Position numbers and translations under genes: made by a program
Notes under the pieces: generated by a model
The model's input: only the letters and a program-made list of their open reading frames with translations
What the model was told of the DNA's origin: nothing
The model's database searches: none
Assembly: GCF_003206495.1 (NCBI RefSeq)
Contig: NZ_NKUF01000003.1
Location: 107,987-171,986, forward strand
Source of the DNA: Gluconacetobacter entanii
GTDB lineage: Bacteria; Pseudomonadota; Alphaproteobacteria; Acetobacterales; Acetobacteraceae
DNA: 64,000 nucleotides
Direction of reading: 5' to 3'
Shown here: one piece after another, positions 9,445 through 18,663 of the stretch
Layout: every line of letters begins with the position of its first letter
Position numbering within the stretch: position 1 is the stretch's first letter

Positions 9445-9651
9445 TCATACGGGGGACGGCAGGCCGATGGCTTGCAGGAGCGTGTCTATATCACGGCGTA
9501 TCTGCCCGATTGCCTCTGCACGGCGGCCCATCGCTTCATTGCGGTCGATTGTGTGCAGCGTCCTGACCACGTCCGCCTTATGCCCACTCGTGGCACCGAA
9601 AGCCCTGCCAACATCCGTGCGGCACTCACGCTGCACATGTAACTGCACCAT
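9445..9651 (-). CDS. Possible small hypothetical protein (68 aa)
   Basis: The frame encodes a hydrophilic, helix-prone peptide ending in AEAIGQIRRDIDTLLQAIGLPSPV, with charged residues spaced as in a short coiled coil. Third codon positions are GC-rich, which fits a real gene here. No clear ribosome binding site precedes the ATG at 9651. It lies just downstream of tRNA-Ser on the same strand, a position where relics of integrated elements are often found. I do not recognise it, and it may be noncoding. Confidence 0.3.
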   Translation of the reverse strand: MVQLHVQRECRTDVGRAFGATSGHKADVVRTLHTIDRNEAMGRRAEAIGQIRRDIDTLLQAIGLPSPV

Positions 9652-9709
9652 ACAAGACTGTAACGGCAGAGGTCGCTAAGTGACTGATTTTATAGGGGAA
9701 AATAGAACA

Positions 9710-9800
9710 TGGCGGAGAGAGTGGGATTCGAACCCACGGTACGCTATTAACGTACACACGCTTTCCAAGCGTGCGCCTTAAGCCGCTCGGCCATCTCTCC
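9710..9800 (-). tRNA. tRNA-Ser (GGA anticodon)
   Basis: Class II tRNA with a long variable arm. Read on the minus strand: acceptor GGAGAGA/TCTCTCC, anticodon stem-loop centred on CTTGGAAAG (anticodon GGA, reading UCC), variable arm TACGTTAATAGCGTA, T loop TTCGAAT, encoded CCA. Confidence 0.97.
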
Positions 9801-9932
9801 AGCCGGTCAGGAGCGGGACTGAAATCCTGCCTGACGGATGCGGAACATAGCAGCAATTCGTGCAAGCGCAAGGGGGAACAGCACGATTATCCCCTTCATT
9901 TGCGGGATAATCGCGCTATGTCGCACCCGTCG

Positions 9933-11738
<1,806 letters not shown>

Positions 11739-11834
11739 GCGCGAGACATAAGGTAAAAATTGCCAAAAGTCAGCCGGAAGATCATGAATTCATCCTGTTT
11801 TGCGCGGCTGTCGTGCCCGATCCGGCGACAAGGG

Positions 11835-12500
11835 TTACAGGCAGGCCATCGCAATGCGGTGAACACGCGTGTCGCCATCCATTTCGATGGTTTCCCCCTC
11901 TATGCGCCCAACGCCACGGATGCGGATTCGTTCATGCAGCGGCGCACTCGGCAGGGCGTCGTGCCAGCGGTCGGTCACGATCCCGCAGAACGGGTGGGAA
12001 TCGGGGCCATGCAGCAGCACCCGGTCATGCTGCCGGATCGCGGCGGTGGGGGAGACGACAAGGACGGCCCCGTTGCGAAAGACAGGCTCCATGTTGTCGG
12101 AATCGACCAGCACGGCGTACGAGTGATGGTCCGCCAGGCCATGGAAATCCCATGTCTCCCACCGATCGCCACAGGGCAGGCCGGATTCATCAAACAGTTC
12201 TGCCTGTCCCAGCTCGGAAAATGGCACGATCCTGAGATGCGCGTGATGCGCCCCGCCCGGCCTGTCCCCATGCCCGTTCATCAGCCGCCCGAACCCCTCT
12301 AGCGAGATGCCGGTGGCCGACAGCGTGCGCGCCAGGCTTTCGGTGCCGGGCCAGCGTGGCCGCCCGGCGGGTGTCATGCGCTTGGACGGGTTGAAGGTCG
12401 TGCTGTCCAGGCCTGCCGCGCGGGCCAGCCCAGATGGGGTCATGCCACGTTCTGTCGCCAGAAGATCCAGCGCCCGCCAGATGTCTTCGTGGCTGATCAT
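11835..12500 (-). CDS. LexA/CI-like (S24) transcriptional regulator lacking the catalytic dyad
   Basis: 221 residues. The N-terminal half is an XRE-type helix-turn-helix (about residues 8-60; MTPSGLARAAGLDSTTF and the alphaproteobacterial GRPRWPGTESLARTL pattern). The C-terminal half is a LexA/signal-peptidase-like S24 fold (SYAVLVDSDNMEPVFRNG, residues ~128-143). In self-cleaving relatives the residue before the Met of GDSMEP is the catalytic Ser; here it is Asn (about residue 136). The region where the general-base Lys is expected reads VTDRWHDAL, with no Lys. So it is probably a non-cleaving repressor that uses the fold for dimerisation or ligand sensing. Its start lies one base after the stop of the 82-aa gene, so they form a two-gene unit. 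Confidence 0.85.
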   Translation of the reverse strand: MISHEDIWRALDLLATERGMTPSGLARAAGLDSTTFNPSKRMTPAGRPRWPGTESLARTLSATGISLEGFGRLMNGHGDRPGGAHHAHLRIVPFSELGQAELFDESGLPCGDRWETWDFHGLADHHSYAVLVDSDNMEPVFRNGAVLVVSPTAAIRQHDRVLLHGPDSHPFCGIVTDRWHDALPSAPLHERIRIRGVGRIEGETIEMDGDTRVHRIAMACL

Positions 12501-12501
12501 G

Positions 12502-12750
12502 TCAGGGCCGTTTCAGGATTTCGCTGCAATGCCGTGTGGTCCCCGTTGCTGAAATTACAAACCGTCCGTCATCGCGCTGCAGGGCCAGGCCCATCCCCGC
12601 CATCCGTTTCAGGCAGGGGGCGTCGGGCACGTCCGCCGGGCGGCCTGCCTGTGCGCTCAGGCATAGGCGGTGCAGCGCCGAACGGCAGCACGTCTCGAGG
12701 TAGGGCTGGTCCCACATGGCCTCAGTCACCGCATCGCATGGGCATAACAC
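12502..12750 (-). CDS. Small hypothetical protein coupled to the S24-type regulator (about 82 aa)
   Basis: The TGA stop is separated by one base from the ATG of the regulator gene (TGACATG), so translation is probably coupled. The C-terminal half, LKRMAGMGLALQRDDGRFVISATGTTRHCSEILKR, looks like the wing and last helix of a winged-helix module. The N-terminal half contains four cysteines. The start is uncertain: GTG at 12750, GTG at 12732 and ATG at 12717 are all possible. I do not know a named family. It may modulate the downstream regulator. Confidence 0.6.
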   Translation of the reverse strand: MLCPCDAVTEAMWDQPYLETCCRSALHRLCLSAQAGRPADVPDAPCLKRMAGMGLALQRDDGRFVISATGTTRHCSEILKRP

Positions 12751-13131
12751 CGGGCATGGCCACGTGGCTGTGGCCGGACCGGCATGGCCCGTGGACGCAA
12801 AATCCGCATCCGTGGCCGCATGAAGGACGTAACATCATGAATGGCGATAAGAAAATGTGTCACTTTCAATAACGTATGCGCAGTATATATCATCACAATA
12901 TTTTAATGAATATGCTATTTTTCAATATAACCGGATCAGGCCGGTTTTGCGCCCCCTGTGTCCCGGAAAAGGCAGCCATGTGTCAGGAGGACTCCCATCG
13001 GGGGATGGGGAGGATTATGTGAGGTGAAAAGGGACGGGAAGGGATTTTGTCACAACTCCGTCCAAATGCGGCCATAAGTCCATGGTTGTTTCCTGTCGGG
13101 TCAGCTTATCTTGCAGTTGATGAGGATAGTA
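12751..13131. other. Divergent intergenic region with AT-rich promoter area
   Basis: The region separates the 82-aa gene (minus) from the secreted coiled-coil gene (plus). Bases 12860-12935 are strongly AT-rich and are the likely promoter zone for both directions. A purine-rich stretch (12990-13045) lies before the second gene. No RNA gene or operator was recognised. Confidence 0.4.
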
Positions 13132-13581
13132 ATGAATTTCAATCGTTTTTTTCTTGTAGCGAGTCTGTCCGGTGCTGTTCTGGCCATGTCTCCTGCAGCA
13201 CACGCCACGGATTGCAGCCAGAATTCCTCCACGCCGGGCTGGGACGTGCTCGGTCGTGCGGCGAATGCGACGGATTGCGCGAACAACCGTCTGCAGAACT
13301 ATCGTGAGAAGAGCGACGAGCGCATGCAGCAGCGTGAGCAGGCGCTGCGGAACAAGGAAGACCAGTTGCGCAACGACACGACCGGCCGCCTCGACCGGGC
13401 CCGTGAAGCGGGTGAGGAAAAGCTGCAGGCTGGCCGCGATCGCCTTGATGCGATCCGCAATGCCCCACAGCAGAAGATGGACCAGTTGCGCAATGCCGGC
13501 AATACGGAGCGGCAGAACTGGGACAACATGCGCAACCAGACGCGTTCCGACGTGGACAGCCTTCTGGGTGGTGGGCAGTAA
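13132..13581 (+). CDS. Secreted coiled-coil protein (149 aa)
   Basis: A signal peptide (MNFNRFFLVASLSGAVLAMSP) ends with the cleavage site AHA|TD. The mature ~125 residues are almost entirely charged and helical: Arg, Glu, Gln, Asn and Asp dominate, with repeating units such as NKEDQLRND, GEEKLQAGRDRLDA and APQQKMDQLRNA. There are two cysteines early in the mature part (DCSQN, DCANN) which could form a disulfide. GAGG just before the ATG at 13132 supports this start over one at 13111. The family is not recognised. A periplasmic structural or chaperone-like role is possible but unproven. A strong terminator follows. Confidence 0.8.
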   Translation: MNFNRFFLVASLSGAVLAMSPAAHATDCSQNSSTPGWDVLGRAANATDCANNRLQNYREKSDERMQQREQALRNKEDQLRNDTTGRLDRAREAGEEKLQAGRDRLDAIRNAPQQKMDQLRNAGNTERQNWDNMRNQTRSDVDSLLGGGQ

Positions 13582-13643
13582 TATCCTGCCTCCCTTGCCT
13601 TTGGGCTAGGGGCGGGCCGCACGTTACGGGGCCTGAAATGACA

Positions 13644-13690
13644 ATGGCGCGTGTACCGGGGAAAAACCGGCACACGCGCCATTTCTTTTT
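13644..13690 (+). terminator. Strong rho-independent terminator
   Basis: The stem GGCGCGTGT/ACACGCGCC, extended by CCGG/CCGG, has a GGAAAAA loop and is followed by ATTTCTTTTTTT. It ends the coiled-coil gene. The helicase gene converges from the other side. Confidence 0.9.
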
Positions 13691-13731
13691 TTGACCGATC
13701 CGACGTCAGGCCGGACCGGTCATGTGCGGGA

Positions 13732-15504
13732 TCAGGCCGGGCGGGCGCTGCGCTTGCGCGACGAACCATGCGCGCCACCGCGCGGGCCGCCATGCCCGCC
13801 ACCACCGCCAAAGGGACGCGGGCGACGGCCACCTGCGGGCGGACGCGGACCGCGCGGCCCCGGTGCCCGGCGCGGACCCGCACCACCGGCGGGCGCAGAG
13901 GCCGGGGCGACCTGGACCTCGTCATTATCGATCGCAGCGATGCAGGAGCGGAACTTTTCCGCCGTATCCGGTGCGATCTCGAACAGCGTCTGCGTATCGG
14001 CAATGCGGATCGCGCCGATATCGGACTTGCGCACCCCGCCAAGGCGGCAGATCAGCGGCACCAGCCATTTCGGGTCGGCCTTGTCCTGCCGCCCGACACT
14101 CATGGAGAACCATTCCCCCGGTTCGCGCGGGGCGTAATCGCGGCTTTCACGCGGGGCACGCGGGCCTTCGGCGCGGGGCGGACGGCTGTCGGGCGTGATC
14201 TGGCGCACGTTTTCCGGCTGCGGCAGGTGCGCGCGATAGGTGCGCAGCAGGGCCGCGGCCAACTGTTCGGGCGAATGGGCTTCGGTCAGGCGCGAAATCA
14301 GTTCGCGATCCGCCTCGGGCACTTCTTCCGACAGGGCCGGGTCCGCCAGCAGGCGCTGCGTGTCGAGCACGCGGATTTCTTCCGCGCTGGGCACGGCGGA
14401 CCATGTGGCCGAAATCTTGGCCCCCATCATCAGGCGTTCGGCGCGGCGGCGCTGCGAGACGGGCACCATCAGCACGCACACGCCCTTGCGCCCCGCACGG
14501 CCGGTCCGGCCCGAACGGTGCAGCAGGGTGGCAGGGTCGGTCGGCAGGGAGGCATGCACCACCAGCGCAAGTGCCGGGATGTCGATGCCGCGCGCGGCCA
14601 CGTCGGTCGCGACACAGACGCTGGCCTGCCCCTTGCGCAGGCTGTCGATGGCGCGGGTGCGTTCGGCCTGCCCCAGTTCGCCCGACAGCGCAACGGAGGA
14701 GAAACCACGTTCCACCAGTGCCGACTGCATGTGGCGGACCAGTTCACGCGTGGCGCAGAACACCATCGTCGTCGGGCTGTCGGTTTCACGCAGGACGTTG
14801 ACGACCGAGGGAATGATTTCCCGCGCATCCGTCAGCAGCGCGCGATATTCGATGTCCGCGTGCTGCTTGCTGCCCGAAAGGGTGTCGATGCGCAGGGCGT
14901 CATGCTGGTAACGCTTGGCCAGCGAGGCGATCTCACGCGCGATCGTGGCGGAAAACAGCAGCGTGCGCCGCGTCTTGGGCATCGCGTCGAGCAGTTGTTC
15001 GAGTTCGTCGCGGAAGCCGAGGTCAAGCATCTCGTCCGCTTCGTCGAGCACGACGACCCGCAGGTCCGTCATCACCAGACGCCCGCGTGAGAGGTGATCG
15101 CACAGGCGTCCGGGCGTGCCGACGACGATATGGGCACCCATCTGCAGGGCACGCGCCTCACGCCGGGCGTCCATCCCGCCGATGCACGATACGATGCGCG
15201 CGCCGGCAGGGGCATAAAGCCACGTCAGTTCGCGCGTGACCTGCATGGCCAGTTCGCGCGTGGGCGCGATGATGACCGCAAGCGGCGGACCCGCCGGGCC
15301 AAGGCGTTCGTCACCGCCCAGCAGCGTATCGGCCATCGCCAGGCCAAAGGCGACCGTCTTGCCCGACCCGGTCTGGGCCGAGACGAGGAGGTCACGCCCG
15401 TCGGCGGCAACGTCGAGGACTGCGGTCTGTACGGGCGTGGGGTTTTCATACCCCCGCTCGTCCAGCGCGCGTTGAAGTGCGGGATGGGTCTCAGGAAACG
15501 ACAT
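13732..15504 (-). CDS. DEAD-box RNA helicase with DbpA-like RNA-binding domain and Gly/Arg-rich tail
   Basis: About 590 residues. All core motifs are present in order: Q motif (NPTPVQ), AQTGSGKT, PTREL, DEAD (VVLDEADEMLD), SAT, and HRSGRTGRAG. Residues ~440-520 (GEWFSMSVGRQDKADPKW, GAIRIADTQTLFEI) match the DbpA RNA-recognition domain. DbpA homologues bind 23S rRNA helix 92 and assist large-subunit assembly. The last ~70 residues are Gly, Arg and Pro rich (RGG-like), suggesting extra nonspecific RNA binding. The start may be the ATG at 15504 or the TTG at 15516; the former is chosen. Single gene, convergent with the coiled-coil gene. Confidence 0.95.
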   Translation of the reverse strand: MSFPETHPALQRALDERGYENPTPVQTAVLDVAADGRDLLVSAQTGSGKTVAFGLAMADTLLGGDERLGPAGPPLAVIIAPTRELAMQVTRELTWLYAPAGARIVSCIGGMDARREARALQMGAHIVVGTPGRLCDHLSRGRLVMTDLRVVVLDEADEMLDLGFRDELEQLLDAMPKTRRTLLFSATIAREIASLAKRYQHDALRIDTLSGSKQHADIEYRALLTDAREIIPSVVNVLRETDSPTTMVFCATRELVRHMQSALVERGFSSVALSGELGQAERTRAIDSLRKGQASVCVATDVAARGIDIPALALVVHASLPTDPATLLHRSGRTGRAGRKGVCVLMVPVSQRRRAERLMMGAKISATWSAVPSAEEIRVLDTQRLLADPALSEEVPEADRELISRLTEAHSPEQLAAALLRTYRAHLPQPENVRQITPDSRPPRAEGPRAPRESRDYAPREPGEWFSMSVGRQDKADPKWLVPLICRLGGVRKSDIGAIRIADTQTLFEIAPDTAEKFRSCIAAIDNDEVQVAPASAPAGGAGPRRAPGPRGPRPPAGGRRPRPFGGGGGHGGPRGGAHGSSRKRSARPA

Positions 15505-15691
15505 GTGATGAAGCAATCCGGGCAGATAAATTCAGGGCGACGCAGGAGGAGAGGCCGCCGGCCCTTCATGCGTCATGGGGGAATGGGGGTGCATAAAGAA
15601 AGATGGCCTGAAATGCCAGCAATAATGATGGAGCCTGTCGAACACCCCTTTCGCGCGGGGAGGTCGTGCAGGCCGGGAAAGCTGATGAATG

Positions 15692-15773
15692 GAAGTTTTT
15701 GGTGACGTTTTTTGTCAAAAAGCGCCAAGGGCACGCCGCCTTTTTGGGAAAAAGGCGGCGTCCGGGAACTTTT
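15692..15773 (+). repeat. Dispersed palindromic repeat, copy D
   Basis: It begins GAAGTTTTTGGTGACG, then a weakened first hairpin (GACGTTTTTTGTC), then a well-kept GC hairpin (ACGCCGCCTTTTT/AAAAAGGCGGCGT), then CCGGGAACTTTT. It lies between the helicase start and the alcohol dehydrogenase stop. Confidence 0.75.
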
Positions 15774-15797
15774 GTTTATTTTATCAGGGAGTTGTTC

Positions 15798-16784
15798 TTA
15801 AGGAACCAGGACGGCGGCCCCTTCGAAGCGCCCGTGGCGCAGGTCGTCAAGCGCACGGTTGGCGTCCCGCAGGGGATAGGGGGTCGTTGTCGTACGCACC
15901 CCCACCCGGGGGACGAGTTCAAGGAAGTCGATCCCGTCCTGCCGTGTCAGGTTCGCGACCGAGACAAGCTGCCGCTCCTCCCACAGCAGGTCGTACGAAA
16001 ATGCCGGGATCTCGCTCATATGGATGCCCGCGCACACGACGCGCCCGGCCTTGTGCACGGCCTTCAGCGCGGCAGGCACCAGCGCGCCCACGGGGGCGAA
16101 GATGATCGTGGCGTCAAGCTGCTCGGGCGGGAGTTCATCCGATCCACCCGCCCATGTCGCGCCGAGGTCACGGGCGAATTGCTGTGTCTTCGTATCGCCC
16201 GGCCGGGTGAAGGCATAGACCTTGCGCCCCTGCCACAGTGCGACCTGTGCGATGATGTGGGCAGCGGCGCCAAAGCCGTACAGACCGATGGTCTGCGCGT
16301 CCTTGCCCGCGATCACCAGCGAACGCCACCCGATCAGGCCCGCGCACAGCAGCGGCGCGGTGGCCACGTCATCGGTGCCATCGGGCAGGGGGAAGGTGAA
16401 ATGCGCATCCGCCACTGCCATCGTGGCGTAACCGCCATCGCGGGTATAGCCGGTGAACAGCGGATGGTCGCACAGGTTTTCCCGCCCGGTGTCGCAGTAA
16501 TGGCAGTGCCCGCACGTATGGCCCAGCCATGGGATGCCGACGCGCTGCCCGATATGCAGGTCGGTGACATTGGGGCCGAGTGCATCGATGCGCCCGACGA
16601 TCTCATGCCCCGGTGTCAGCGGATGGCCGGGGAAAGGCAGGTCCGCATCGACGACATGCAGGTCGGTGCGGCACACGCCACAGGCCCCGACCTTGACCCG
16701 GATCTGCCCCGGTCCCGGTTCGGGGTCCGGCAGTTCCGTCCATTGCAACGGGGTATGCGGGGCGTTCAGTCTCATGGCATGCAT
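15798..16784 (-). CDS. Zinc-dependent alcohol dehydrogenase family protein
   Basis: 328 residues of the medium-chain dehydrogenase family. Catalytic zinc site: GVCRTD (Cys) and PGHEIVG (His-Glu). Structural zinc site: CGHCHYCDTGRENLC, four cysteines near residues 90-105. Rossmann motif: GLYGFGAAAH near residue 165. It should oxidise an alcohol to an aldehyde with NAD(P). The YGFGAAAH form is typical of a bacterial alcohol dehydrogenase subgroup whose substrates are often unknown. GGGAGG upstream supports the ATG at 16784. It is the last gene of a minus-strand run with the GNAT, RidA and TSCPD genes, 126 bases downstream of the GNAT gene. Confidence 0.93.
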   Translation of the reverse strand: MHAMRLNAPHTPLQWTELPDPEPGPGQIRVKVGACGVCRTDLHVVDADLPFPGHPLTPGHEIVGRIDALGPNVTDLHIGQRVGIPWLGHTCGHCHYCDTGRENLCDHPLFTGYTRDGGYATMAVADAHFTFPLPDGTDDVATAPLLCAGLIGWRSLVIAGKDAQTIGLYGFGAAAHIIAQVALWQGRKVYAFTRPGDTKTQQFARDLGATWAGGSDELPPEQLDATIIFAPVGALVPAALKAVHKAGRVVCAGIHMSEIPAFSYDLLWEERQLVSVANLTRQDGIDFLELVPRVGVRTTTTPYPLRDANRALDDLRHGRFEGAAVLVP

Positions 16785-16910
16785 GGCGGGTATTCCTCCC
16801 TCATCGTCAGGTCCGTGCGTGCGGGGCACGCGCGGTCGCAGGGACGTATCCTATCACCATGGGGCGGGCGTGCGCATGACCTGCATCACCCGTGGGGGCG
16901 CAGGGGATGT

Positions 16911-18083
16911 TCAGCTTTGCGTGCGGTAGGGGGTCATGGCGTCGAGCACCTCCATCTCGCCCAGGACGGCGGTGCGTTCATGCTCCAGGAATTCCGCCAC
17001 CGCATGGCGCAGGCCGGGATGTTCGATCCAGTGCGCGGAATGGGTCAGGCAGGGGCGATAGCCACGCTGCAGCTTGTGCTCCCCCTGCGCGCCCGCCTCC
17101 ACCCGGCGCAGGCCGTGGCTGATGGCGAAGTCCATCGCGCGGTAGTAGCACAGTTCGAAATGCAGGAACGGCCAGTCGCCCCGGTCACAGCCCCAGTTGC
17201 GGCCATACAGCGTGTCGCGCCCCATCAGGTTCAGCGCGCCCGCCACGGGTGTCCCGTCCTGGCGCGCGATCATCAGCACCACCCGCGCGCCCAGCCGCTG
17301 CGACAGGAGGGAGAAGAACGGGCGGCGCAGATAGGCGCTGCCCCATTTGCGGTCCACGGTGGAGAGATAGAAGCGGTAGAAATGGTCCCACAGGTCCTCG
17401 GTAATGTCGGGGCCGCGCACCACATCGAACGTCAGGCCGCAGCCATTGGCGTCGCGCCGTTCACGCCGCAGCGTCTTGCGCTTGCGCGAGGCAAGGGCGT
17501 CGAGGAAATCGTCAAAGCTGGCATAGCCGGGATTGTCCCAGTGATACTGCACCCCCAGTCGCCGCAGCCAGCCTTCGTCCCCCATCAGGTCATATTCGCC
17601 CTGTTCGCAGAACGTCACATGGGTGGAGGACAGGCCCAGTTCGCCGCAGGCCTGCCGCAGCGCACCGACCAGCGCGCGGGCAAGCGGCCGGTCATCGCGC
17701 CGGTCCGCGCGCAGCAAAAGGCGCGGGCCGGGCACGGGGGAGAAGGGAACGGCGACCTGCAATTTTGGGTAGTACTGCCCGCCCGCCTGCTCGAACGCGC
17801 GGGCCCATTGCTGGTCGAACACATATTCGCCGAAGGAATGGGATTTCGCATACATCGGGGCCACCGCCACCACCGACCCGTCCGCCGTGCGCAGGACGGC
17901 GTGCTGCGGCAGCCATCCGGTGCGCGCATCGACCGACCCGCTATCTTCCAGCGCGGACAGGAAGGCATGGCTGACGAACGGGTTGTCCCCGCCCGCGCAC
18001 AGGTCCCACTGCGCCGCGGGGATTTCCGCGATGCGGCGGTGCAGGCTCAGGCTCAGCCCTGCGGATGGGTCGGTGTCAGGCAT
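16911..18083 (-). CDS. GNAT/FemAB-like acyltransferase (COG3146 type)
   Basis: 390 residues. The fold is a double GNAT domain, recognised from the family landmarks FVSHAFLSALEDSGSV, KRKTLRRERR, TVDRKWGSAYL and FHFELCYYRAMDFAISHGLRRVEAGAQGEHK. The family (DUF482, FemAB-related) is widespread in proteobacteria and often annotated as peptidoglycan-related, but its substrate is not established. The start at 18083 (MPDTDPSAG) is the likely one; a longer frame begins at 18122. It follows the RidA gene by 75 bases on the same strand, so the two may be co-transcribed. Confidence 0.88.
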   Translation of the reverse strand: MPDTDPSAGLSLSLHRRIAEIPAAQWDLCAGGDNPFVSHAFLSALEDSGSVDARTGWLPQHAVLRTADGSVVAVAPMYAKSHSFGEYVFDQQWARAFEQAGGQYYPKLQVAVPFSPVPGPRLLLRADRRDDRPLARALVGALRQACGELGLSSTHVTFCEQGEYDLMGDEGWLRRLGVQYHWDNPGYASFDDFLDALASRKRKTLRRERRDANGCGLTFDVVRGPDITEDLWDHFYRFYLSTVDRKWGSAYLRRPFFSLLSQRLGARVVLMIARQDGTPVAGALNLMGRDTLYGRNWGCDRGDWPFLHFELCYYRAMDFAISHGLRRVEAGAQGEHKLQRGYRPCLTHSAHWIEHPGLRHAVAEFLEHERTAVLGEMEVLDAMTPYRTQS

Positions 18084-18158
18084 CGCACGATCCCCATGAC
18101 GGTGTGCCGCCGCCCCTTGCACGGGCAGACAGGCGCGCGGCCGGGATGGGAGGACGGA

Positions 18159-18626
18159 TCAGGCGATTTCGAACAGGCCCTCGACCTCGACTGCCGAATC
18201 CAGCGGCAGGGACGGCACGCCCACGGTGGAGCGCGCATGGCGTCCCGCATCGCCGAACACGGCAACGGACAGGTCGGATGCGCCATTCATGACGCTGGCA
18301 TGCTGCGTGAAGTCGGGCGTGCAGGCGATGAAGCCACCCAGCCGCACGACCCGCCTGACGCGCGACAGGTCGCCGATGGCGGCCTTCACCTGCGCGATGA
18401 CGTTGATCATGCTGTAGCGTGCGGCTTCCACCGCGAGTTCGACCGCCACGCTGTCGCCCAGCTTGCCGCTGGCATACAGCTTCCCGTCCACCAGCGGAAG
18501 CTGCCCCGATACGACAAGGGAGGAGCCGCTGATGACGGCGGCGACATAGTTGGCGACCGGTGCGGCGGGCGTCGGCAGGACGATGCCAAGCTGCTTGAGG
18601 CGGTCTTCGGGGGTATGTGCGGACAT
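18159..18626 (-). CDS. RidA family protein (long form, 155 aa)
   Basis: Member of the YjgF/YER057c/UK114 (RidA) family, which hydrolyses reactive enamine/imine intermediates. Recognisable parts are SGQLPLVDGKLYASGKLGD, VIAQVKAAIGDLSRVRRVVRLGGF and the C-terminal HARSTVGVPSLPLDSAVEVEGLFEI. The arginine of HARSTVG occupies the position of the substrate-binding Arg of RidA. At 155 residues it belongs to the longer subgroup. The ATG at 18626 gives the usual family N-terminus. It starts 37 bases after the TSCPD gene, so it is probably in the same operon. Confidence 0.95.
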   Translation of the reverse strand: MSAHTPEDRLKQLGIVLPTPAAPVANYVAAVISGSSLVVSGQLPLVDGKLYASGKLGDSVAVELAVEAARYSMINVIAQVKAAIGDLSRVRRVVRLGGFIACTPDFTQHASVMNGASDLSVAVFGDAGRHARSTVGVPSLPLDSAVEVEGLFEIA

Positions 18627-18663
18627 CGGTTCAGTTCCTGTTTTCCATGGCGCGCATGCGCCG

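Noticed and set aside
12756..12872. A Trp/Pro/His-rich short plus-strand frame that might be a leader peptide
   Set aside because: No trp or other biosynthetic gene follows, no attenuator is seen, and it lies opposite the promoter side of another gene.
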